Below are positions 31,557-42,719 of a stretch of 64,000 bases of DNA, one piece after another. Origin of the DNA: Mycoplasma bradburyae (GTDB lineage: Bacteria; Bacillota_I; Bacilli_A; Mycoplasmatales; Mycoplasmoidaceae). The position numbers and the translations under genes were made by a program. Every line of letters starts with the position of its first letter. Within the stretch, counting starts at the first letter, position 1. Under the pieces are notes generated by a model. The model worked only from the letters and a program-made list of their open reading frames with translations, ran no database searches and was not told the DNA's origin. The DNA lies in assembly GCF_024338845.1 (NCBI RefSeq), contig NZ_CP101414.1, forward strand, positions 124,001 to 188,000, written 5' to 3'.

Positions 31557-34500
31557 ATGATGACTAATAAGAAAAGTTTATTTAACGAAAAGACTAGAGT
31601 GCAATTGCCTGCAATTGTACATTTAACTAGGTTAGGATATCAATATATTGGAAAAATTACCGAAGAAATGAAGGGTGATTTTTATGATCCTGAAACTAAT
31701 ATATTAATAAAGATTTTTAAAGAACAATTTACTAAACTAAATCCAAATCATGTAGATAAATTTGAAGAAATTATAAGAGATATAAAAGTTGATTTAAACA
31801 ATGATGATTTAGGTAAAAGTTTTTATAAAAAACTTATTTCGGTATCACCTTACAAATTTATAGATTTTGAAAATATAGATAACAACACCTTTCATGTTAC
31901 AGGGGAATTTTCTTGCAAAAATGGTGATGATGAATTCAGACCAGACATCACACTTTTTATAAATGGATTGCCATTAGTTTTTATAGAAGTTAAACAACCT
32001 AATAACAATGGTGGTATGTTAGAAGAAAGTAAGAGGATGGCTAAAAGTAGATTTCCTAATAATAAATTTAGAAGATTCATAAACATAACTCAATTGATGA
32101 TATTTTCTAACAACATGGAATATGACAAAAAAGGCGGAATTATTCCTATTGAAGGTGTGTTTTATTGTACAGCTTCTAAAAAAGAAGCCTTGTTTAACTG
32201 TTTCAGGGAAGAAAATCCTAAAAATGAAGATATAGCTCCTTATATAAAAAACTATCAATACAAAGTTTTAGATAGAGATATAGAAAGAAAAATATTATCA
32301 GATTTTAATTGTCAAGTTATACATACAACCCCTGAGTATCAAACTAATATAAATATAAACACACCAACCAATAGAACATTAACTTCTATGTGTTCTAAAG
32401 AACGTTTATTATTTATTATTAAGTATGGAATAGCTTATGTAAATGATCAAAAAGAGGTTGATGGAAAAATAAACTTTATTGAGCAAAAACATATAATGCG
32501 ATATCAACAATTATTTGCTGCGTTATCAATAATTGAGAAACTTAATGAAGGGGTAAGATCAGGCATTATTTGACATACTCAAGGAAGCGGAAAAACAGCT
32601 CTTTCTTATTATTTAAATTCAATACTAAAAGATTACTATGCTAAGAAAAATATAGTTGCCAAATTTTATTTCATAGTAGATCGAATAGATTTACTAGAAC
32701 AAGCGACTCAAGAATTCGAGGCGAGAGGTTGTTATGTGAAAAAGATTAACTCAAAATATGAGTTAATGAAACAATTTAGAAATAACCAATCCCTCGAAGG
32801 TAGTTCTGGTCAAAATGAAATAAGTGTAGTAAACATACAAAAATTTGCAGAAGATAAAGATAAAATTGAATTAAATGATTATGGAACTAATCTTCAAAGA
32901 ATTTTTATAATTGATGAAGCACACAGAGGGTATAATCCTAAAGGTTGTTTCTTAGCAAATCTTTTTAATTCTGATAAAAACTCCATTAAAATTGCTTTAA
33001 CAGGTACGCCATTACTAGCTGAAGAACGTTCTTCTTGAAAAATATTTGGTAACTACATACATACTTATTATTACGATAAATCGATTCAAGATGGATACAC
33101 CGTTAAAATAATAAGAGAAGATATAAAAACTTCATATAAGGAAAAACTTAATAAGATATACGATGAATTAAAGTGTATTCTTAAAAATAACAAATTAGGT
33201 AAAGATAGCATAGTAGAACATGAGAATTATGTAAAAGAATTAATTAAATACATAATATCTGATCTTAAAGAATTTAGAACTATTAGAAATGACAATACCT
33301 TAGGTGGTATGGTTATATGTCGTTCAAGTGAACAAGCTAAAAAATTTGCTAGCTTGTTCAATGAAGTTCAGAATGAAGTTAATAATTCATTATCAAATGA
33401 AAAAGATAAAAGCTATTTTAAGATAGGGTTAATTCTTCATGATGTTGATGATAAAGAAGCAAGAAAAAGAATGATACTAGACTATAAGAAAAATATGTCT
33501 ATTGATATTCTTGTTGTTTTCAATATGTTATTAACAGGGTTTGATGCTCCTAGATTAAAACGGTTATATTTTGGTCGAAAGTTACAAGATCATAATTTAT
33601 TGCAAGCTATAACTAGAGTAAATAGACCATATAAAAATAATAGATATGGATATTTAATTGACTTTGCTGATATTAAAAAGAATTTTAACCAAACAAATGA
33701 GGCATATCTTAAAGAGTTAAACCGATTTAATGTTGGTAATCAAATAGGTATAGATGCCAATAACACCTTATCTAATATAATAGAAGATCCTGAAGTTCTG
33801 ATTGAAAACTTAAAAGAAGCTAAGCAAGCGTTATTTGAATTTACAATTGACAATCTTGAAGTTTTTAACAAAGAAATTTCCGAAATAAAAGATAAGAAAA
33901 ATCTCTTAAGACTTAAATACGCTCTAGAATCTGCTAAGGATTCATTTAATATAATTACAACATTTGGTGATGATGAATTAAAAAATCGTATTCAAAATTT
34001 ACAAATTGATAAGTTGCCTCAAATGCTCTCTGTCACTCAAAAACGCATTAATATAATTAATCAAAAAGACATGATTTTATCAGATGATTATAATCAACAA
34101 ACTATTAATGCTGCTATGGCAGAAATAGATTTTAGTTTTGAAAAGATTGGTGAGGAAGAATTATCTTTAATTTCTGGTGATAATGAATTAAAAACTAAAT
34201 GAGAAGAAATGATTAAAAAGTTTGGTGAGTATATCGATCCAGAAGATCCTGAATACTTAAAATTAAAAAATATGTTTTTTCAAAAAATGAAGGATGATGG
34301 TTTTGCTATTAGTTCTTTTGATGAATTCAATGATAAAAAAGAATTTATAGATGAAATAATAAATTCTCTTAAGGAACTTAAACGAAAAGATGATGTTCTA
34401 TTAAAGAAATATAATGGCGATGAAAAATATATGAGAATTCATAAGAGAATAAAAGAAGAAAATATTAATAAAGAAAAGGAAAAATCTAATCCAATTATTT

Positions 34501-34739
34501 CTAATCAAGATGAGGAAATTGTAAATACATTAAACGTAATAAAAACAAATGTAGATAATAAAGTTTATGATAGATACGATATTCTAAAAAAAGAAGCTTA
34601 CTTTAAACAAGAAATTAAGAAAAATATTACAATTGCGCTTAAAGAATTAAATGTAAGAAATGAAAGAAAAGACAGAGACTTTATACTATCTATAATTAAG
34701 GAAGAATATTTATCACAGTATAATAATATGTTTAATTAG
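31557..34739 (+). CDS. hsdR: type I restriction enzyme, R subunit
   Basis: 1060 residues, intact when TGA is Trp. The N-terminal nuclease domain carries PDITLFINGLPLVFIEVKQ (about residues 127-146), the D..ExK active site. The motor has Walker A IIWHTQGSGKTALS (about residue 340), DEAH in FIIDEAHRGYNP (about residue 452), IALTGTPLL, and VFNMLLTGFDAPRLKRLYF with LLQAITRVNRPY. The C-terminal part is helical, for binding HsdM. It translocates and cuts foreign DNA lacking the host methylation pattern. ATG 31557 and 31560 are both possible starts. Followed 9 bases later by hsdM. Confidence 0.95.
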
Positions 34740-34748
34740 GAAAATATT

Positions 34749-36389
34749 ATGAACGAGAATATTAGACAAAAAACAATAAATTTAATTGATGAATTAAAAA
34801 GCACTTGTCAAACATATGGACTTGGAAATGACGGTAATGAATACAAAATTATTACCCAAGTTTTCTTGTACAAGTTTTTAAATGACAAATTCAGTTCTGA
34901 AATCAAGAAAATTAGAAATGATTTTAAGGAATTAGAAAAATGAGAAGATTCATACGCTAAATTAAGTGAAGACGAAGTCTTGGATATATTTGACGAATTA
35001 TCTCCTGACATTCCAAGATTAAGACCTGAACATTTAATTACCTTTTTATGGAACAATCAAACAAAAGGAAATTTTGCCAATCTTTTTGATGAAACAATGA
35101 TTAAGATTGCAAATGAAAATATCGATATTTTCTCAACGGAAACTACAGAAAAAACAAGAATACCTATATTTGAAAAATTGACTGTTTATGTAACTGATGA
35201 AGCTAAAAGAGATTCTTTTGCAAGAGCACTAGTAGATAAATTAGTTAACTTTTCATTTGAAGAAACATTCCAAGAACATTACGATTTTTTTGCAACAATA
35301 TTCGAATATTTACTTAAAGATTACAACACTGCAGGTGGTGGTAAATATGCTGAATATTACACTCCTCATGGAATTGCTACGATAATGGCTAAATTATTAG
35401 TAGATGATAATGAAGATTTACGTAATATTGAAATCTATGACCCTAGTTCAGGTACAGGTACATTATTAATGGCGCTAAGTCATAGAATAGGTCAAGACAA
35501 ATGTACTATCTTTGCTCAAGATATATCACAAAGAAGTAATAAGATGCTTAAACTAAACTTAATTTTAAATGGTTTAGTTTCTTCTCTTGAACATGCAATA
35601 CAAGGTGATACTTTAACAAGTCCTTATCATAAAAGTGATAATAACCAGTCGTTAAGACAATTTGATTATGTAGTATCAAACCCTCCATTTAAAATGGATT
35701 TCTCTGATACTAGAGATAAAATTGCTAATATGCAAGAAAGATTCTGAGCTGGTGTTCCTAAACTTCCTACTAAAAAGAAGGGAAGCATGGCTATATACAC
35801 TTTATTCATACAGCATGTTATCAATTCGATAAAAGACAATGGTAAAGGAGCAATTGTTGTTCCAACAGGATTTATTACTTCTAAATCAGGTATCGAAGGT
35901 AATGTATTACGTTATATAGTTGATAACAAATATGTATCTGGTGTTATTAGTATGCCTTCAAACGTTTTTGCTAACACAGGTACTAATGTTTCTGTAATCT
36001 TTTTTGATAAATCAAAAAAACACAATGATGTTATTTTAATCGATGCATCTAAGCTTGGTGAAGATTATAAAGAAGATAATAATCAAAAAAAACGATTAAG
36101 ACCTGATGAAATTGAGAAAATTATTACAACATTCAGAGAAAGAAAAACGGTTGAAGATTTTTCTGTTTTAGTTTCTTATGATGAAATTAAAGAAAAGAAT
36201 TATTCATTATCAGCAGGTCATTATTTTGACATCAAGATTGAATACGTAGAAATTTCTCAAGAAGAATTTGATGAAAAGATGTCAGAATACAAAAAAGAAT
36301 TAGAGAAATTGTTTAAAGAAAGTGATAACTTGCAAAAAGAAATAATAACCCAATTATCTAAGGTTAAGTTTAATGATGAAGAAGAATAA
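34749..36389 (+). CDS. hsdM: type I restriction enzyme, M subunit (adenine methyltransferase)
   Basis: 546 residues. HsdM_N helical domain, then EYYTPHGIATIMAKLL, the SAM motif IYDPSSGTGTLLMAL (about residue 230) and the catalytic NPPF in YVVSNPPFKMDF (about residue 311), typical of N6-adenine methyltransferases. With HsdS it methylates the host target sites; with HsdR added the complex restricts. The 3' end overlaps the start of a broken hsdS by 17 bases, showing an original hsdR-hsdM-hsdS operon. Confidence 0.95.
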
Positions 36390-36850
36390 ATATTCAAAGA
36401 TTTCTGATTTTGCGAGTATTAAGAATGGAAAAATTACGTTTGTAATAGCGTAATCGATGACGAATATCCTTTTTTTGATAAATCAAAAAATATTAAATAT
36501 AGCAATAAATATTTGTTAGATGAAGAGATTATTATAATTCCGAGTGATGGTAGAGAATTTATTCCAAAATACTATAAAGAGGAATTCGATTTACATCAAA
36601 AATGTCATGAATTATACAAATTTAGGAATATTGATCCTAAATACCTTTATTACTACATTTTAGCTAACAATTCTGCGTTAAATAAAAAGCTAGCGGTTCA
36701 ACAGTTGCATCGTTAAGAAAGGGTGATATAGCAAACTTTTCTTTGTTATTACCTAACTTAAAAAAATAAAATTTAATTTCAAATATTATATTTAAGATTG
36801 ATTGAAAAAATAGATATCAATAATAAGATGAACGATAATAATTTATTTAT
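36373..36850 (+). pseudogene. hsdS: hsdS remnant, frameshifted and truncated
   Basis: Starts MMKKNKYSKISDFASIKNGKI (frame of 36373), then must shift near 36440 to read CNSVIDDEYPFFDKSKNIKY...LNKKLAVQ, and shift again near 36697 to read STVASLRKGDIANFSLLLPNL with a stop at 36767. These three pieces join into one ordinary HsdS target-recognition domain. A further stretch (about 36792-36840, LIEKIDINNKMNDNN) matches the central conserved helix of HsdS. The second target domain is missing; instead the opposite-strand hsdS begins here at its 3' end. Not expected to give a functional protein from this strand. Confidence 0.85.
36819..36838 (+). repeat. inverted repeat copy 1 shared between the two hsdS genes
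   Basis: Twenty bases (AATAATAAGATGAACGATAA) that match 37429-37448 on the opposite strand with one mismatch. Both encode the central conserved helix NNK-M/I-NDN of HsdS, so they are candidate crossover sites for inversion. Confidence 0.6.
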
Positions 36851-36857
36851 TAATTTC

Positions 36858-37943
36858 TTAATCAATCGTTGCTTGACCGCTCATTAATAGCGGTAATAGC
36901 AAATCACGAAGTTTGATTAATTTTTCGTTTTCATTATCATTTCGTGTTATCAGCTTTCTATTTTTTGTAGCAAATTCTTCGAAAATATTTAATTTTTTTA
37001 AATCTGGAACATAAACATTATAAGCATTTAAGTTTCTTCGAACAAGTTGTTTTTGAATTGTCCCTGTTTGTAAGTATGAAGCATTAATTTTTTTCAAATG
37101 CTGAAATAAATATTCTTTATATTGAAAATTTGGTTTCAATTTTATAACCATTAGAGTACCATTTATTCATGAAAAAGCATCTGTAATTTTCGGGATTCCG
37201 CAAGTTCCTACGCTTGATAAAACTAATTCTTGATCCTTGTGATTGTAATCATTATAATAACCTAATACGCTGTTAGTACCATAAACTTTATATTTTCCGT
37301 TTTTTATTATTTGTTTTAATCTTATAGTTTTTGGTTGATACATAATAGCAATTTCATTTAATTTGATTTTCTTAAGTTGATTTGAACTAATTATATATTC
37401 GAACATTTCCGTCATTTGCTGTTTTAAGTTATCGTTTATCTTATTATTCAAAAGAATCTTAGAAGTTATTTTATCTAGTAAATTACCTATTTTAACCTGT
37501 TCATAATAATCAATATTTGGTATAGACATTTCTAGTAATGCGTTCGCATGAAGACCTTTTTTAATACTACCAGTACTTTGATCTAACATTCACCTTTTAC
37601 ATTCATCTAATAAACAATAATACTTCATAAATAATGGGTATATTTTAGATTCATCCAAATTGAATCTAGTTAAAGTTCCAGCAAAAACTAATTTACCGTC
37701 ATCAGGGTTATATAAATAACTTTTTCCTATAGTACCAATGATAGAGAAAACAATATCATTATTTTTTAGTATGTATTTTTCGAAATTTTTTTCTTTAATA
37801 CCTTTCTTTTTATGTTGCAAAATTTCACCATCATTACCTAAATCTGAAATTTTTATATATCTATATCCATCAACCATTTCATCTGATGGGATTGCTTGTA
37901 TTCCGTCTTGGCCATTATTGGTAACTACATCTTTTAATTTCAT
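36858..37943 (-). CDS. hsdS: type I restriction enzyme, specificity subunit, opposite orientation
   Basis: 361 residues, intact when two TGA codons are read as Trp; with the standard code it appears as three pieces in the same frame. Two target-recognition domains: MKLKDVVTNNGQDGIQAIPSDE through NALLEMSIPNIDYYEQ, and LKKIKLNEIAIMYQPKT through NAYNVYVPDLKKL. Each is followed by a conserved helix (IGNLLDKITSKILLNNKIND and FEEFATKNRKLITRNDNEN), and the protein ends LLLPLLMSGQATI, a common HsdS end. It sets the DNA site for the HsdM/HsdR above. It is convergent with the hsdM operon and overlaps the plus-strand hsdS remnant end to end, so it either has its own promoter or becomes expressed by inversion. 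Confidence 0.93.
37429..37448 (-). repeat. inverted repeat copy 2, inside the minus-strand hsdS
   Basis: Reverse complement AATAATAAGATAAACGATAA, one mismatch from 36819-36838; lies between the two target-recognition domains. Confidence 0.6.
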
Positions 37944-37989
37944 AAGTTTCTTAAATCCGTAATTTTATGAATTAATTTTTCATTTGTTA

Positions 37990-38014
37990 ATTTTACAATA
38001 GTCTATTGTAAAAT
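37990..38014. promoter_or_regulatory. 25-bp perfect palindrome upstream of minus-strand hsdS
   Basis: 12-bp perfect arms ATTTTACAATAG / CTATTGTAAAAT around a single central T, about 46 bases ahead of the hsdS start. Odd-length, perfect, with few loop bases: it looks like a protein-binding site (dimeric operator or recombinase core) rather than an RNA hairpin. Confidence 0.5.
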
Positions 38015-38090
38015 GCGATCGTTCTGTGTGTCAGTAATTTTTAATCATTTATCAACACGATCATGTACTGATCTTCAAAAAAGTTTTATG
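38003..38090 (-). pseudogene. possible remnant of another HsdS target-recognition domain
   Basis: Read leftward with TGA as Trp, this gives LFWRSVHDRVDKWLKITDTQNDRILQ and then a stop that falls inside the palindrome. KWLKITDTQND resembles the WLKI-D stretch near the start of many HsdS target domains. No start or longer frame remains. Weak, based on one short motif. Confidence 0.25.
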
Positions 38091-38316
38091 TTTTGGAGTC
38101 AGCACAAAAATATAAATATCTTTTCTTATTAAATTTACTAATAAAGCGATTATTTTCGAGTTTTATTAAACCTTAAATATTATTTAAAAAAAACATATTC
38201 AAAAACATACTTAAATCTATCTTTTATAAAAGATATGTAAATAATTAAAAAAAAGAAGAATATCATTGATATTTTTTAAACATTAAGTTATGTAAAACAG
38301 GTTTGAAATCACGAAC

Positions 38317-38496
38317 ATGAATAATAAGAATAATTCATTAATTAAAATTGATGATGATTTAAGTGAAGCAGATGCAAAGCAGTTATAAATAACTCCTGCT
38401 ATCAAAAAAAGAGATGAAAAAATGTATGAGATGGAGTATCATTTCACTCTTGGTAAAATCAATTATCATGATACGGGTAAAAGAAGTATAAGGTAA
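38317..38496 (+). pseudogene. hsdR: N-terminal remnant of a second type I hsdR
   Basis: MNNKNNSLIKIDDDLSEADAKQL, an in-frame TAA, then ITPAIKKRDEKMYEMEY and HFTLGKINYHDTGKR, then another stop. This follows the opening of EcoKI/EcoAI-type HsdR (a SEADTR-K-ITPAI block, W-E, F-T-G-I, then GKR-ADY) rather than the hsdR at 31557, so it belongs to a different restriction system that has been lost apart from its 5' end. Confidence 0.6.
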
Positions 38497-38516
38497 TTAT
38501 CGTTTATAACAAATTA

Positions 38517-38975
38517 CTATTCTTCAAACTCAAGACCCCTTAAATATTCAGGTCAATTTTTAATATAAGGAATATTATATTTTTCACAATATTTTTTATT
38601 TATGGAATCTCATTGTTGAAGCGATATCTGAAGCAACATTCCATAATTAGGTATAGTAGTCTGACTCATAACAATTAAATAATGTAAGAATGCATGTTCT
38701 TCAATATTTACTATTAAACACAAACCATTATCATATAAATTTTGATCTTCCTTTAATATTGCTCCAGAACAATATATTTCATCGACATGATGTCGTTGAT
38801 AAAATCAACTATTTTTATATTTCTTAGGTTTAAAGTTTTTTAATGATTTTAATATTGGTTTTAAATCTTTATAAGGCTTAAAATCTTCTTGATTATGTTT
38901 CTTTAAAAATACCTCTAACATCCTAAAGTAACACTCAATAAAAAACTTGTTTATTTCGTTGAAATTATAAGTCAT
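38517..38975 (-). CDS. small HNH-like uncharacterised protein
   Basis: 152 residues from ATG 38975; not open under the standard code because of TGA Trp codons. Opens MTYNFNEINKFFIECYFRMLEVF. The stretch FYQRHHVDEIYCSGAILK, with a following NGLCLIVNIEEHAFLHYLIV, resembles the His-His ... Asn ... H-x3-H layout of small HNH endonuclease-like proteins, though key Asn spacing is unclear. It lies next to restriction-modification debris, suggesting mobile or defence origin. Ends GLEFEE. A structural rather than catalytic role cannot be excluded. Confidence 0.55.
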
Positions 38976-39290
38976 ATGTCGTTATTATATTATTAAATTG
39001 TTACGCATTATTTAGCGTTTGTTAAACATCTAAATAAACTAGATAAATTGATATGTCTTATCATTATGTATATTTAAAAATATACATTCCCTTGATATAT
39101 AAAAACGCTAGAACTTAAATAAAGATTTAATGGGATTATGTACTGTAATATAATTATTAATAATAAGATTATCTTATTATTAGAATAGATTCACTTAATG
39201 ATTTATTGATTATGATTTTTATAAAAACATAAATCAAGTAAATTAATAGCTATCTAGAATTTTTGCTTAATAAGTTTTTAGGGTTAAACA
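38976..39290. other. intergenic region with two perfect dyads
   Basis: About 315 bases, no gene. Two perfect inverted repeats: ATGTATATTT / AAATATACAT with a 2-base centre (39066-39087) and TAATAATAAGA / TCTTATTATTA with a 3-base centre (39158-39182). The first is near the promoter region of the HNH-like gene, the second ahead of the Nudix gene. Neither is followed by a proper T-run. Confidence 0.5.
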
Positions 39291-39845
39291 ATGAAAAGTA
39301 AATTACTTTATCACACTACGTATTTAAGTTTATATGAAACTGAAAAGGGTTTTGTATACGCACAAAGACAATCAATAAATAGTATAGCTTCGCTTTGTTT
39401 TAAATATGTTGATAATGAAGTAATGTATTTAGTTCATTATCAACCTATGCCAGAAATTGAAGTAAAAACAAAATGAGATGATTTATACCCTTGCCCAATA
39501 ACGGGAGCTATAGATCATGGCGAAACGCCATTAGAAGCAGCTATTAGAGAAACTAAAGAAGAGGGTGGTATTGATATAAATCCTAATAATTTCTATGATC
39601 ACATTGAATTTGTAGCTTCAACACAAATGAATGAAATTGTTCACTGTTTTGTTTTTGATGTAACTGGATTAAAACAAGAAGATCCTTTAACTGATGGTTC
39701 AATTTTTGAAGCAGTAGCAAAAAACAAATGATTAACCCAAAAAGAAATTGAAGAAATCTTATTTAATAAAAAAGAAGCATACTTATCTAGTTTATTTAAC
39801 GCTTATTGATTAGTTCAAAAACACCTGAAGGAAAAACAAGACTAA
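39291..39845 (+). CDS. Nudix hydrolase
   Basis: 184 residues with the full Nudix box, GAIDHGETPLEAAIRETKEEGG (Gx5Ex7REx2EEx2; about residues 73-95). These enzymes cleave nucleoside diphosphates linked to other groups; the substrate is not visible. KQRQSI-like N-terminal half and PCPITGAID resemble mollicute Nudix proteins acting on nucleotide waste such as ADP-ribose or oxidised dNTPs. Ends 1 base before dnaX, so co-transcription is likely. Trp by TGA. Confidence 0.85.
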
Positions 39846-39846
39846 T

Positions 39847-41736
39847 ATGATTAATTTTTATCAAAAATATCGACCAAATAATTTATCTAATATTATAGGG
39901 CAATCACATGTCACAAATATATTATTAAAAGCTAGTGCTAATGATCAATTAGCTACTGCTTATATCTTTCAAGGTACAAGAGGTATAGGTAAAACATCGA
40001 TATCTAAGATATTAGCTAAAGCTTATAATTGTTTAAATAAGAAAAATGGTGATGTTTGTAATCAATGTACTGCTTGTACATTGATTAATGAAAATAAAGC
40101 TCAGGATGTTTATGAATTAGATGCTGCTACTAATAATGGTGTAGATGAAATTAGAAGAATTATTGATGCGATTAATTATGCACCAATGAATCTTGCTAAG
40201 AAAGTATATATTTTAGATGAAGCGCATATGCTAAGTAATGGTGCATGAAACGCTTTGTTAAAAACTTTAGAAGAACCTCCAAAGCATGTAGCATTCATAT
40301 TCGCTACTACTGAATTCCATAAAATACCATTAACAGTAGTTTCTCGTTGTCAGAGCTTCAATTTCAAAAAACTTGATAAAAAAGATATTGTTGATGTATT
40401 AAAAAATGTCGTAAAAAACGAAGATATTAAGATAGATGATTCAGCAATTAATAAAATTGCTGATTTAGCTTCAGGTTCTGCTAGAGATTCGCTTAGTATT
40501 TTGCAACAATTATCGTTTGATAAAAACAATAAAATAACTATTGATAAAATTGATGAAACTTTTGGATTGATTAATCTTGAAATGAAGTTAATTTTCTTAG
40601 AGTTATTTAATGAAAAAAATGTTCAAGGAATTATCGATTTATTAAATGATGCTGAAACAAAAGGGATCAATTTTGTTTTATTTATCCAAGATATATTAGC
40701 TATTCTAATTGATGTTTTAGTATATGAAAAAACTAGTAATCCAATTTTATTAAAAACTTTAGACGAAAAACAAGTTAATAAATTAAATTTAAGTAATTTA
40801 AATGTTTTATCGTTATCTGAGTCTATCAACCAATTATTATCATCAAGAATAACTCATAATAATATCAAAGAAAGTTTATTGTTAATGGCTTTGAGTTATT
40901 TTGAAAAATACGGTTATGAAACTCAAAATATAACCAAAAAGAATAACAATAAAACAGATGTTAAATTATTTGATAAAAATGATAGTAATGAAACTATAAA
41001 AACAGAAGAAAAAAGCGGCAAATTTGAAGAAAAACAACTAAGAAAAGTAGAACAAAAACAAACTAAAAATAAAGAAGAAAATAATGATTCAAATAATTTA
41101 ATTGAAGAGAAAAAATTTGATGATAATTTACTTAAAGAAAATCTAGATAAAACAACTTTAATAAAAACTAAAAAAACTAATCCTGATGAAGTTGAATTTA
41201 ATAAAGATACTCAAAAAGATGAAGTAGTTAAAGCGTTTAATGAAAATCGAATTAATGAATATTTACGAGCTGTTGCGATGTCAGTATTTAAAAATAAAAA
41301 ACTGTCAAATAGCGAATTAAAAACTAATTTCATTGAAACTCAAAATAAATTTAAAAAAGGTGATAATTCAGAAAACGATTTATACGATAATATCGATCTA
41401 TATCTTGATCAAAGCGCTTTATTTATGGTTACTGATAAAGCTGCCATCTTACTTATTGAAGATGATAATGTTGCTGAAATATTGAATTCACAAGATTATG
41501 ATAATAACAGAGTTTTAACAATTAATCACATCTTCAAAAAAGAGATTTATATCTTTGCTATTACGAAGGAAAAATTAAATAAAATTTTCGCTGAAATACA
41601 AACAATAAAAGATTCCGATAAAATAAATTATTATAATAATTTGTATGAATCATTAGATGTTGATATTTTAAGAAGAATTAAAAAACAAAGAAATATCGTA
41701 GAAAACATCTATGACAAATTGAGAAAACCAGAATAA
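39847..41736 (+). CDS. dnaX: DNA polymerase III subunit gamma/tau
   Basis: 629 residues. N-terminal AAA+ clamp-loader ATPase: MINFYQKYRPNNLSNIIGQ, Walker A QGTRGIGKTSISK (about residue 45), zinc module CLNKKNGDVCNQCTAC, Walker B [26 protein letters not shown], sensor FATTEFHKIPLTVVSRCQ. The C-terminal 230 residues are charged and Lys/Glu/Asn-rich, a divergent tau-like tail. It loads the beta clamp during replication. One TGA Trp at 40246 splits it under the standard code. Operon with ybaB and recR. Confidence 0.96.
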
Positions 41737-41768
41737 TTTCAATTAAATATTAATTAAAGGTAAAAATT

Positions 41769-42074
41769 ATGAATTTTCAAAATTTAGCTAACCAAATGAA
41801 AAAAATGCAACGCGAAATGGAAAAGAAGATTGCAGAATTTGAGGAAAAAGAATACGAATACGAATACAAAAAACTAATAAAGTCAGTAATCAAAGGTAAT
41901 CTTAAAATCGTTAAGATTGAAATTAATAAAGACTTAATTGATCCAGAAGATCCAGCCACTTTACAAGAAATGGTTGCTGAAGCAATAAATGAAGCGATAA
42001 CTGATTTGGAAAAGAAAAAAGACGAATTAACTAATACAATTACTCCTCCAATCAACTTCCCTGGTTTTAGATAA
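41769..42074 (+). CDS. YbaB/EbfC family nucleoid-associated protein
   Basis: 101 residues: [31 protein letters not shown], then [24 protein letters not shown] and a C-terminal PPINFPGF, the family layout. Binds DNA as a dimer. Position between dnaX and recR is conserved across bacteria. Confidence 0.93.
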   Translation: MNFQNLANQMKKMQREMEKKIAEFEEKEYEYEYKKLIKSVIKGNLKIVKIEINKDLIDPEDPATLQEMVAEAINEAITDLEKKKDELTNTITPPINFPGFR

Positions 42075-42101
42075 TTTAATAATTAAATACTAATAAATAA
42101 T

Positions 42102-42719
42102 ATGGCGTCAGATTTAAATCTGAATGAGTTTAATAATCTAATAGAACAAATCAGCGATTTACCTAAGATTAGTTCCAAGCACGCAAAAAAAATTGTTCAA
42201 CACCTAATGATGAAATCAGATCGTTATGTATATGATTTAATCGATGCGATGAAGCGTGCTAAATTGTCAATAAAAATATGTCGATTATGTCAAGCTTGAT
42301 CAAATGATTCTATATGTAGCATTTGTTCTGATGATTTAAGAAATCAAGATGAATTATGTATCATAAGTTTTTTTGATGATTTGAACATTATCGAAGAAGC
42401 GCAAGCATATAACGGTAAATACTTTATTCTTAATCATGAAATATCTAGTAAGAACAAAAAGATAATTCAAGAAATTAACTTTGACTTATTACTAGAAAGA
42501 ATTGAAAAAGAAAATATTAAAAAAGTGGTAATTGCTACTAACTTTACTCAAGACGGACAAACAACAGCTAACTATATTCAATTATTGTTAGCTAACTATG
42601 ATCTATCAATTTATCGTTTAGGAATGGGATTACCTTATAATTCGTCTATTGATTATGCAGATACATTTAGCTTAAAGAGTGCTTTTGAGAATAAAAAACT
42701 AATAAAAGAAAAGAAATAA
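42102..42719 (+). CDS. recR: recombination protein RecR
   Basis: 205 residues. Helix-hairpin-helix region ISDLPKISSKHAKKIVQHL, a four-Cys zinc site in ICRLCQAWSNDSICSIC, and a Toprim domain with VIATNFTQDGQTTANYI. In most RecR proteins this last motif has Glu (TxEGExTA); here Asp and Gln take those places. RecR loads RecA onto gaps with RecO. The mollicute version is divergent but position after dnaX-ybaB supports the call. Confidence 0.9.

Noticed and set aside
36858..37943. Minus-strand hsdS looked like three broken fragments
   Set aside because: All three share one frame, separated only by TGA codons, and together form a normal two-domain HsdS.
41777..42055. 92-codon frame antisense to ybaB
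   Set aside because: Shadow of a well-recognised gene; Ser/Ile/Leu-rich composition typical of reversed Lys/Glu codons.
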